The notes below the pieces were generated by a model. It saw nothing but the letters and a program-made list of their open reading frames with translations, was not told where the DNA came from and did no database searches. The position numbers and the translations under genes are program-made. DNA of 64,000 nt. Source: Paracyclopina nana (lineage: Eukaryota; Arthropoda; Copepoda; Cyclopoida; Cyclopettidae). Each line of letters starts with the position of its first letter. Position 1 is the first letter of the stretch. The DNA lies in the NCBI GenBank assembly GCA_019096065.1, contig JAGUCH010000002.1, positions 7,948,501 through 8,012,500 on the forward strand, given 5' to 3'. Positions 23,599 to 33,500 of this stretch are shown one piece after another.

Positions 23599-26500
23599 CT
23601 ATGGCCAAGGCGAAGCCAAGGCAAGGCGGAAGTCCTCGAGCTCATACTTGAGTGCTCTCTTGCCGTCGTCCTGGGCGACCTCGCTGACCTTGCTGAAGGC
23701 CTTCACATCGATGAGGCCGTCTTCAGTGGCGCAGAGCCTGAGGCGGAACCCGTGCAGCCTAAGGCCTCGAAATGACAGAGCCTGGCTCACCGTCGCTTCC
23801 TCTTCCAATTGGACCCACGGCTTGATCTCGTGGTCCACTGGCCCATGGCCCAGCCTGCTGCAGACACGGCAGCGCTCCATAATGCAAGGGCAGACAAACA
23901 CCGTGTGCCCTTGACCTCCGCAGAACACGCATTCCAGCCTCTCCAGGCAATCTGCATCGAAATGCTCGAAGCTGCCGCATTTCCGACAAAAGTGAGGGCA
24001 CTTTGGCCCCAGGCTGTCGCGGATCAGGCGCTTGAGGACGTGGCTCCAGAAAATCTTGGTGGTGGGCCTCTCGGTGAGCGCGCTCAGAGCGGAGGCCAGA
24101 GGAGGCTCTACAAAGCTGAGGTCAATCAGGTGCGGCCTCAGATTGGTCCACATGGTGGAAGTGGCTTCCACGCTATTGATCAAGCGGGAGTTGGAGGCCT
24201 TCAGGTATAGCCACTCGGGGCGTATACCGTCTTCATCCACGGTGGCGCTGCCTTCCATCCACTCGCTCCGGTTGAAGGGCCTGAGCTCTTCACTGTTGTG
24301 GATCCTTGCAGTGCTTGGCCGATCCACTATTCTGAGGCACAAAAAATGGGCCAGCCTGTTGACATCGGCCTGGCCTCGGAAGTTCAGCTTCCTCATGGAC
24401 CTCACCACCATCCTGTACAAGGTGGCCAATGAGGCCGCATGCTGCTGCCAGACAAACATTTGCATGTACTTGGACCACTTGGCGCGAGGCTGAGAGAAGT
24501 CATCTCTTCGTTTTTGGACTTCGTATGCGATCTGATCTCGCGTCATAGGGGGCGTGGCACTGGGCTTTTTACCCACTACAATGGGCACAGCAGGGCAGCC
24601 CAGCCTGGCTGCAACGTAGGTCAGCCCGGAGCACATGGTCCAACGGTCGTCTTGGGGAAAGGCCAGCACTCCCAGGGAGTTGCTGTCGACCTTGGCAGTC
24701 ACGTGCCAGCCCAAGTAGTCGAACCTCTTCTCCTCCATGATGTTGAAGCCGATCACGAAAATGGTGAAGTCGGCGAGGAGATCCAGGATCTCTTTTGGGA
24801 CCTTGGCTCCCAAGTAGGCCTGGCCAACACCTCCATAGTTGCTTTGCACAACCAGAAGCACTCCACCAGCACCAAACGACACGGCCGTGTAACAGCCGTC
24901 GTACGGCCTCTGCTTGTCTTTGGGCAGCAGACCCAGCTCGTGAAGAGCGCCCAAGGTCCAAGGCTGGAAGTGGCAGGTGATCTTGCCATCGCCCTTGGCC
25001 GAATCAAAGAAGCCCTTGGCGCTAATGGCCTCTTTAACGGAGGCCCAGTCCTCATCCTTGGTCAGCATGTGGACATGCCTGACGGCATCCTTGAGGCGGC
25101 AGTCAAGGGGCCCTGGGCCCAGCTGGACGTCTTCGTCGGCTTCATCCAAGGGGTAGACGTTGTAGCAGCGCGATCCTTCGGCACCAAGGCGGTGCTCGTC
25201 TGCAGGTAGCAGGCCTGGCGTCACGTAGGTGACGCAATTGTCCCTTGGACACTCGACCTCTTCTTGGAGCTGCTTCAGGACGGCCTGCGCTGCTTGGCAC
25301 GGAGGATCTCCAGTGGTGTTGCCTCCAGTGATGATCCTGGCGCCGATGAGCGGGGCTCCTACTGGCCTCTTCAGGGCTCTCTCGACTTCCAATGGAGCTG
25401 AGAGATGATCTCGGCCTTGCGAGTCCCCTCCATGGCGGGCAAACTCGTCCCAATATTGGGCTACAAATTCCGGGATGCCATCCTCAGTGATGGAGGCCCC
25501 ATAACTGGCGAGGATGGCGGCGATGCCGGCGTCGGAGACTTCTTCGATGGCCTTCACCATCTTGGCCCCGTGGAAGGTCCTGGCAAAGGCCTTCCTCTTC
25601 TGCATGGCCTCAAAGGCCTCGGCCCTCTTCGCGCCGGTTAGGGGCAGAGGCGACAGTGGCTCGCAGCGGTCGTTGAGAGAGGTTGCGTTGCGGTAGAGAT
25701 CGTACAACTCACTCAACCTCGGGTGGCAAACCTCCAACACGGCCTCTGGCGGGTAGGCGGAGGCCAACATGGCGATCCTCGTGGCGTCTCGCTTCTCAGC
25801 CATCGCACAGCCCACAGGCCTTTCCCAATCCGGCCTCAGGTCGGTCCTGTCCCTGGGCCCGTAGTCCATTGAATGGCCCAGAAACGACACGGAAGGATCG
25901 ACGTAGTTCTTCATCATTTCAGGCATGGTCATCACCCCAATGATTTGGTCTTCGCAGAGGCCTTTTCTGGAGCCGTGAATGGTGAGGAGCTCCCGAATGA
26001 CAGCGTCGATCATCAGCTTCCTCTCAGGGTACCGGATGGGCAATCGACCTGTAATTAGCACACCGAGTCTAGAAAATTCAAGTCCCGTAGAAGGATCTCT
26101 AAGAGATGGGGGGTAAATGCCAAGCTTTTCAGGTCTGCGCATTTCTTCTTTTTCAGGTGACATTGGAAGTGGAGGCGGGCTCTGCATCTCCACTGAGGCT
26201 TGCTCGGCTCGTGCTTGGTCGTCGAGTATCGGCGAGAGCGAGAGGAGAGACTCATCTTGGGGCCGCGAGACTGTTCCGGCCCCACCGGCTCGCCTGGCCT
26301 CGACCTCTGCCTGGGTGGGCACAGGTGTGGACTCGACACGCCTACGCTGCCTCGCAGGAGACTCCCCAGGAACCAGGTTCTCTCTGGGTCTCACAGTTGT
26401 GAACCGCTCCAGGTTGTCCAAGTTGAGCAATCCAGCCGGCGAGGCCAGCCTTCGAGGGCTGACGATTGAGTCATCTAGCAGCCTCATACTTGCATCCGAA

Positions 26501-27120
26501 ACATTGACGTCAATTTCTTCGTCGGGCCCTACCTCCAATAAATCCTCTGCGCAGGCAGAGTCTTCCTGCTCTAATACTGAAGAAGCCTGGCTTCCCCCCA
26601 CATTACTATCCTGCTTAACCTGCGTACCTTTAGAAGCGGCCTGGCCGCGTAAAATGCTCCTATCCAGGGGCTCTTCCAATGCCAGCGAGGCTGACATCGG
26701 AGAGGAGGTGGCGACGGGAGGCCCGTAATTCGAGGCCCTGATGGGAGTGGTGGGCCTGGCCTCGGAGAATCCGGTCGTCGAGGCCTCTTCAGCAGCCGTA
26801 GGCCTGGCCTCGGGTTCATCACTCGATTTTAGAGTGACGCCGTGGTTGGTCGTGGCTTGGGCCTCGTCTTGATCGAGGACGACCTGGTTCGAGGCCGTGC
26901 TCGAGATGGGCGACGACGGCGGGACTTGATGCTCCGCGGGAGCCTCCACAGATTTGGGCTCCTCAGGTACGAGCAGCGGCGGTGGCGTATCCAAGATCGC
27001 CGGGGTTGAGGTTGAAGCCTTGGCTTCCTCGGGAGGAGCAACCTCATTGGGGGCGTCCTCACTGGCAACACAATGGTCGTCCATAAGAGCCTCAAGGCTC
27101 AACACTTTAGGCAGTGACAT
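23599..27120 (-). CDS. ORF3: 1173-aa protein in env position, three zinc knuckles
   Basis: Intact frame starting at ATG 27120 and ending 13 nt before the polypurine tract. Residues 1-330 are low-complexity and rich in E, A, P and S, probably disordered. Residues 340-700 appear folded but match nothing I recognise. Around 745-850 a strand-rich stretch, VIGFNIMEEKRFDYLGW (near 790) and GLTYVAARLGCP (near 835) recall the order of a WRN-like 3'-5' exonuclease core. The DxE motif and the usual catalytic aspartate are not visible, so this is tentative. The C-terminus has three knuckles: CRKCGSFEHFDADC (near 1044), CVFCGGQGHTVFVC, and a CCHH form, CRVCSRLGHGPVDH. I see no signal peptide or TM segment, so it is not an envelope. 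It may be a nucleic-acid-binding accessory protein, a duplicated Gag-like protein or a captured gene. The function is unknown. Confidence 0.85.
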   Translation of the reverse strand: MSLPKVLSLEALMDDHCVASEDAPNEVAPPEEAKASTSTPAILDTPPPLLVPEEPKSVEAPAEHQVPPSSPISSTASNQVVLDQDEAQATTNHGVTLKSSDEPEARPTAAEEASTTGFSEARPTTPIRASNYGPPVATSSPMSASLALEEPLDRSILRGQAASKGTQVKQDSNVGGSQASSVLEQEDSACAEDLLEVGPDEEIDVNVSDASMRLLDDSIVSPRRLASPAGLLNLDNLERFTTVRPRENLVPGESPARQRRRVESTPVPTQAEVEARRAGGAGTVSRPQDESLLSLSPILDDQARAEQASVEMQSPPPLPMSPEKEEMRRPEKLGIYPPSLRDPSTGLEFSRLGVLITGRLPIRYPERKLMIDAVIRELLTIHGSRKGLCEDQIIGVMTMPEMMKNYVDPSVSFLGHSMDYGPRDRTDLRPDWERPVGCAMAEKRDATRIAMLASAYPPEAVLEVCHPRLSELYDLYRNATSLNDRCEPLSPLPLTGAKRAEAFEAMQKRKAFARTFHGAKMVKAIEEVSDAGIAAILASYGASITEDGIPEFVAQYWDEFARHGGDSQGRDHLSAPLEVERALKRPVGAPLIGARIITGGNTTGDPPCQAAQAVLKQLQEEVECPRDNCVTYVTPGLLPADEHRLGAEGSRCYNVYPLDEADEDVQLGPGPLDCRLKDAVRHVHMLTKDEDWASVKEAISAKGFFDSAKGDGKITCHFQPWTLGALHELGLLPKDKQRPYDGCYTAVSFGAGGVLLVVQSNYGGVGQAYLGAKVPKEILDLLADFTIFVIGFNIMEEKRFDYLGWHVTAKVDSNSLGVLAFPQDDRWTMCSGLTYVAARLGCPAVPIVVGKKPSATPPMTRDQIAYEVQKRRDDFSQPRAKWSKYMQMFVWQQHAASLATLYRMVVRSMRKLNFRGQADVNRLAHFLCLRIVDRPSTARIHNSEELRPFNRSEWMEGSATVDEDGIRPEWLYLKASNSRLINSVEATSTMWTNLRPHLIDLSFVEPPLASALSALTERPTTKIFWSHVLKRLIRDSLGPKCPHFCRKCGSFEHFDADCLERLECVFCGGQGHTVFVCPCIMERCRVCSRLGHGPVDHEIKPWVQLEEEATVSQALSFRGLRLHGFRLRLCATEDGLIDVKAFSKVSEVAQDDGKRALKYELEDFRLALASPWP

Positions 27121-27565
27121 GGTGCACTTTTTTCACTGGGAAAACGACGAAAATTTCCGACAATGCGCAACGAACGTGCGTTGTTGAATGAGGGAAACGG
27201 AAAGAACGACTGAGTTTCAGCTGTCGCTTATCTGCTCCAGCTAGGTTGTCCGACTCAGCTCTTCCGCTATACGTCACGGCAGCTGACGCGCACCCGTAGT
27301 TGCTCGCTGCTATTCTTTGTTTTGACGAGATTTTTCTATTTTCTCCAGCGCAGTGTTCCAGCGCGATTTTTGTGACTTTCTTTCAGCAGTTGGAGTATAA
27401 AGAATTCCAGTGAGCTTGGCTCGAAATTTTCCGTGGATAAAGAAAGTCTCGTATTCTAAAATTGAGTGGTTCACAGTCAAGTGATAAATGATCGTCGAGC
27501 TAGGCTCGACGCGGCAACTTTCCGATGGGTTGCCAAAGTTGTCGTTGTATAAAGGTGACTTCTAA
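27121..27565 (-). other. gap between Gag-Pol and ORF3, with possible splice acceptor
   Basis: A 445-nt non-coding spacer. On the minus strand a pyrimidine tract ending TTTTCCCAG (AG at 27137-27136) lies 15 nt before the ORF3 ATG and is a plausible acceptor for a subgenomic mRNA, as for retroviral env. Initiator-like TCAGTC and TCATTC strings also occur here, so an internal promoter is an alternative. A perfect hairpin lies at 27493-27511. Confidence 0.4.
27493..27511. repeat. perfect 8-bp hairpin downstream of Gag-Pol
   Basis: CGTCGAGC-TAG-GCTCGACG has perfect eight-base arms and a three-base loop, GC-rich, 54 nt past the Gag-Pol stop codon. It is not a terminator in a eukaryote; it may be an RNA structural element of the genomic transcript. 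Confidence 0.6.
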
Positions 27566-30500
27566 TCAAATTCTCTTGAATACGGATCTAGAAGACAGTA
27601 TTGGGAATTCAGGTGACATATTTTCATTTCCTCCTTCTTCCGCGCTGCTTCTGTTTGTAGGATCCGAGGTCGCGTCTTCGTCAAAAATGTCAGCTGATTC
27701 TTGTGAGGCCGAATCGCATTGAGCTTCCAGCGAGCCTTTATTGAGGCATTGCTCCCGTTGCGTCAAGACCAACCCCACCGGATTTTCGTATTCAGTGACT
27801 ATTTCTTCTTTTAGCCTTTCAAACGAGTCCCAATCCGAATTGGACCACAGATCCCTCATTTCAGGTGCGTGCTTGATGGGCCTCCTGGGCATGTCCAGGA
27901 ACTGGTCCTCTTCTCTGAACACATCCAGTGGAATGAGGACTTGAGCCGATCTTTCATAGAAAACGGGCTCGACCTCGCCAGGCCTGACCATTCTTACAAA
28001 AGCACGTCTGACCTGCCCATCACTGTCAGGCAAGACCTTCTCGATGATGCCCATGGGCCAGTAATAGCGCCTGTCAGATATGGTGCTGTCCAGGACAGCC
28101 ACCACGTCCCCTTCTTTCAGCTGGGCCCGGTGATTTGTCCATTTAGGCATTCTTCTCAGGGTGAGTGCCAATTCTTCGGCGAAGAATTCCCACATTCTCT
28201 GCAGCGTAGTCTCGATAATCTCGAATTTTTCTTCTAGCCTGGCTAGAGCTTCTTTTTCAGCGACAGGGAGAACTTCGCCGGGCGGCCCTCTTGTCAGAAA
28301 ATGGTTTGGCGTCAGGAAATGACCATCGACTTCTCCTATGGGCCTGCCATTCACAAAGCCTTCTGCTTTGATGATGACATACCGGAAATCTTCGAGCCTA
28401 GTGATGCCCTGGGCAAATTCCTTGTACAGTGCTCGTTTGAAGATCTTGACAGCTGCTTCCCCGAGACCATTGCAGTGGGGTGTCAGGGGGGGTGACAATG
28501 TCCATTGTACCACCCCGATGTGGCCTCCAAACTGGCGGACCTGGTCCCAGTCTAAAACCTTCAACTTGCTGAGAAGTTCTTCGTACCTCGGGTTTACTCG
28601 AATGTCCTCACGACACCCGACAAAATTGGAGCCATTATCGCTTCTCAGAGAATAGGGGCAGCCCCTCCGGGCTACGAACTGCTCAAGAGCCCTCATCAGA
28701 GACAGTGACGTCATGTCATAAACCTCTTCCACATGAATGGCTTTTGAGTGGGCGCATATGAAGACGATGACGTAGACTTTATACTTGCTTCTTTCGAAAA
28801 CCACGTCAAATGGTCCGCACATGTCAAAGCTCGTATGGCGGAATGGCAGAAACTCCTTGATGGGTATTGCATGACGAGGTCTTTGGCCCATGTGAACTGG
28901 TCTTGGCTTTAAAGTCCACCTTTGGCAGAGAGCGCAGTTCTTGGTTATGGACCTGGCAATATTCCTAGCTCCAGGGAGCCAATATTTCTTCTGGGCTTCG
29001 CACAAGTACTTATTGCGACCAAATCCATGGCCCACAGTGTTGTGAACATCTTGAAGAATGAGCTTTCTGGCCTGGCCAGGTATGATGAGTTGCCTCCTTC
29101 CGATCCAGGTGGCCAGGGTGTTATCCAGCCGACCCTTGGTTCTCAACTCCCCCTGGGGTCCTAATATGGGGTCCAAGGGACCCAGCTTCGAGCCTTTTGG
29201 CCAGGTTCCAGTCTTGTAGAAATGGTCCAATTCTCCCGCATAAGCTTTTTGCTGCAGCCAGAGGACGATGTAATTTTCTACATACTTAAACTCGTCCCCC
29301 ATAGGCTTCCCCACTGGAAGCTCCTCCCACGGCGCAATTATGGAAAGAGCAAAACGTCGTGCCAGGCACATGGTTCTCACCAGTTTGTTCCAGGTGGAGA
29401 ATCGTGACAAGTCAATCAGATCTGGGCATTCTCTGGCTTCCTTCCACGCCATCCGCACATCTGCCGACGGCCTCAAACAATGAGGAATGACAAATTGACC
29501 AGCCTTTTCAAAGGTGCCAAGCATGACCAACTTTTTCACAGCCTTCTTGCCCGCTTTGATCTGCCGCCCTGGCACTTTTTTCAATTTCAGGTAGCCTTCA
29601 ATTGCGGCTTTTTCATCGTCAGTGATGTAGGGATCCCACCTTGGAAAGTGCTTGTCTTCCCCTCTGAGGAATGCCGGACCATGCAACCAGCAATCACTGG
29701 CTGCCAGCTCTTCGATGGACATGCCTCGACTGACATAGTCCGCTGGGTTAAGTCTTCCTGGTACGTGCTTCCATTGGAAGCTACTAGTGGAATCGAAAAT
29801 GGTAGTAACTCTTCTAGCCACGTAACCTTTCCAATTGCCTGCGGGCTTGCAAATCCATGTCAAAGCACACTGCGAGTCCGTCCAGAGCGTAACTGAGTCG
29901 ATCCTTGTCATACTTTTGACTAAATCCGTGCACAACTCTGACCCTAATACGCAACCGTTTAATTCCATTTCAGGCATGGAGCGAGACTCTTTTAAAGGTG
30001 CGAGGTTCAGCCTGGCTGCCATAAGTGTGCAATCAATCGTCCCGTCTGGGTAGACCGACCTGACGTAGGCTGCCGCTCCTTTGGCCTTTTCGCTGGCGTC
30101 CGTGAAGATGTGAAGCTCAACTTTTCCAGCATAACGGTTGCGAACTGCCCTGGGCAGTCTGAATACTTCAATTCGGGCCACTTGCATGACATAGTCCTGC
30201 CACTCCTTGACTATCTCATCCACTTCAGGATGCTCCAACAAGGCCAGGGCTGTGTCCCACTCGATCTTGAACAATGTTCGCATCTGCCAAACACGCTGTA
30301 TAAGCCTTTTTCCTTTCAGAATGAATGGTGATAGCAAGTTGAGCGGGTCGTGAAGCCTTGGCACGAACTGAGCCATCATACGGAGAGTCAGTGGAGATTC
30401 TCTCATGTGCTCAGATGAGGGTGGCTGGAAGACTATCTGGTCCCCCATGCAGTCAACATAAAGGCCCAGGGCCTTGGTGACGTCTGCATTTTCCGCTTGG

Positions 30501-33500
30501 AGTTGAAACCCAGGCAGAATCAAATCAGGATCGACGTCAGCCAGAGCTGATTGGGAGTTACTCCCCCACTTACGAAAAGGCATTCCCCCTTCTTCGCCCA
30601 CTTCAAGGATTTGCTTGATCGCCTCCCTTGCTTCTCCAGGGCTTTCTACTGAGGCGAACACATCGTCGACGTATAGAAAGTTGTCTAGAATGTGGTAAGC
30701 CAGTGGGTGCGATTCTTGATATTTGCTAATATGATGCTTGACTGCAAATGTCGCCATACAAGGAGCTGAGGCCGTGCCAAAAACCACGGATTTTGCTTCG
30801 TAGCAAACTCCTCTCCACACGAAACGGTGGTATTTGCGCGACTCTGGGTCTAACTTGAAGCGAAGGAACATCTTCGAGATGTCAGCTATGAGCATTACGG
30901 GCTTTTCTCTCGCCCCGACCAAAATTTCAAACACATTTTTCTGCAGTTTAGGTCCTGGGAGCAAGGCATCGTTGAGGCTTTTGCCGAAATGGGACCTGGC
31001 CCCATCAAACACCACTCTCACGGGCATTGAGGGCTTGTCATGCCTCTCCACCAGCAGCCAATCAAGGTAATTACCATCATCTAAATTGTCCACCTCTGGA
31101 TCCAGGATCCTTATAAAGCCTTGTTCCAGCCAGTCTGCGATTTCATTGGTGGCTCGATCATAGGTTTCTTCGTCATAGAGCTTTAGTTTTCTTTCCAGGA
31201 TTGCCGTGCTGCGCATAACTCTCCATCGATTGCATTTGAAGACGGGCTCGCCCACTCTCCACATCGGACTCATCTGATAAGACTTGTCCTCCAGCTGCGT
31301 GATGGTTTCCACAAGGATGTCCAGTGCTCGCTGATCATTCATGCTCAGGACGGGTGAGTTGTCAAGCTGAGGGCGATCAAATTCCCACAACGCCTCAATG
31401 CTTTCTTCCTTAGGGCCTGGCCCGTTTCCGCAGAGGTCACAAATCAAGATATTAGGTGGTTCACTCTCCTCGGAGCCTGGCTCCCTTGCAGGCAGGGCGG
31501 TAAGTCCAACCAACTTTTCTGATTTTGGGGGTGAAGCTTCGGGGTCATAGTAAGTGAGCACTCGTCCCAGTGGGCAGTCGTAGATGTACGGCTCGCCTTT
31601 CTTGTTGTGTATGATCCTTTTTGGCATGATCAAACTAAAACAATCAATTCCCAGTAGTATGCCAGGTCGAGGATTCTTGGCGTAAGTGGGAAGTTGCATG
31701 GTTTCCAGAAACTTGAACTTCTCCTTTAACTTTGAAACTGGAGGTGTAGTGATGGTGGAAGGTAGCCTGGCTATCGTATGAATGGGCACGTCATAGGTCT
31801 TCTTCCCGTCCAAGGCTTTGATCCTGATATTGACTAAGTTACTTTGCACTGTGGCAGACGTCGCAATCATTTTCAGAACTTGGTCATCTCTGGTCCCTTC
31901 TAGTTCTAATTTTTCAGCCAACTTGTTCACCATGAGGGAGAGCTGAGCTCCTGAGTCCAGAAAAGCATTTACTTTGATGTATCTGCCGGGTTTATCAGGA
32001 TTAGCCACCATTATGGGAACCACACAAAAACTAAGCATGCCATCGGCCGCTGTAGCTAGCATCTGACTCACGGGTTCGCGCTTCTTCTTATTCTTTTTCA
32101 GTTGACTAGCCTCTGGCGGGGTTTTTGGCCCAGCAGGTTGCGGTACAGCCGGCTGGTGAAGTTCCAGCCCTGGGCTGGCAGCCTCCCCTTCAACCATGAT
32201 GAGTTTCATCCTATCGGGAGCTGCCAGACTAGCAGGAGCTCCCAACATTTCCGTCACCTGTTGGCCCAGCGTTGAGTCATCATCATCCTCATCCGGTTCA
32301 AAAGTTTCGCAGCTAGAGGCTGCGCTCGTACTTGAGTCAGCTCCATAAGCGTTGATGGCCGCCGAGTGAGGCGTCCCCCTTTGAGGTTGAGGCTGAGAGT
32401 CAGCTAAGTTCAAGCCTGGCTCGAGGCTATCCAGCCGTTTGGTGATGGTGGCCAGGGATGCCTTGAGCTCCCTGATCTGTTGAAGCTCTTGGTGACTTCC
32501 ATAAATAGGCAGCTGTCCAGGTGGCCTCTGTGGCTCTGTGGACTGAGGCCTGGCCTCGTTGCTCTTCTGCCCGGCTTCTCTTTCGCGATTTCGAGTCCTC
32601 CTGGGTCGGTTCACCCACGCCTCGTGAAGTAAGGTGTGGTGACTGGGATTTCCACATTCTTGGCACTTGAAGTTCTTCTTGCACTCCCAAGTAGTGTGCA
32701 TTCCTCCCAGGCATCGAAAACACGCATCGAATGCCTTCACTTTTTCAACTCTTCCAGTTCCATGGGCCGCTAAGAGAAGGGGACAGTTGTACAGCATATG
32801 ATCCTTGGTGTCACATTCCGGGCACTTCTTGTATATCTTTTGATCAGACTTGGACACTGTCATGATCACCAGGCCTGCAGGGCCGCAAATGGGCACTTCC
32901 ACGTCGGCTGTTCCAGCGTGATTGACAGCCGTGGGCTGCTCGTCACTGGAATCGTCATCTTCCCACGGTGGAGTAGCCTGGCTACTGTGTTGCACAGCGG
33001 CATTGAGCCCCACCTTAGTGCTCTTCTTGGTTTTTTGGTCTGGTCGCTTTGATTGGGCACCTTGAGCTCTGGCGATATTCAGATGGTATTTGGTCCATTC
33101 ATCGAAAATTTTGAATGTCATATGGGTCTTTTTCTCAGACATCAAATGTTGATTCATGATGACCCTCGTTCCCGATGCCACTGGCAAGACCCTGAAAACG
33201 TTGCTATCCTGCATTTCACTGTGGTACTCTCCAGCCTCTAATAGATTTCTATAGATGGTGTTGACCACATGCCGCGCTTCCATAATATTTTTTGGGTCTT
33301 CCAGATTTAGAGGCTCCAATTGCATGACTTGTTGCATGTGATAGTCATATTGCATTTTCTTATTTCCAAAATCAGCATGCAAAGACCTGAGGGCATCGTA
33401 ATATCCCTCCTCCGTTTTTGGGAACTCGTCTACAGCCCATCCTGCGGGACCTCCCTCAGTCAGCTTCAACAACCTCCCCCACTTTTCATACCACGGAATG

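Noticed and set aside
24439-26728. Long plus-strand frames (256 and 203 codons) inside the retrotransposon
   Set aside because: They are antisense to ORF3, lie in its GC-rich codon pattern and show no domain; best seen as shadows.
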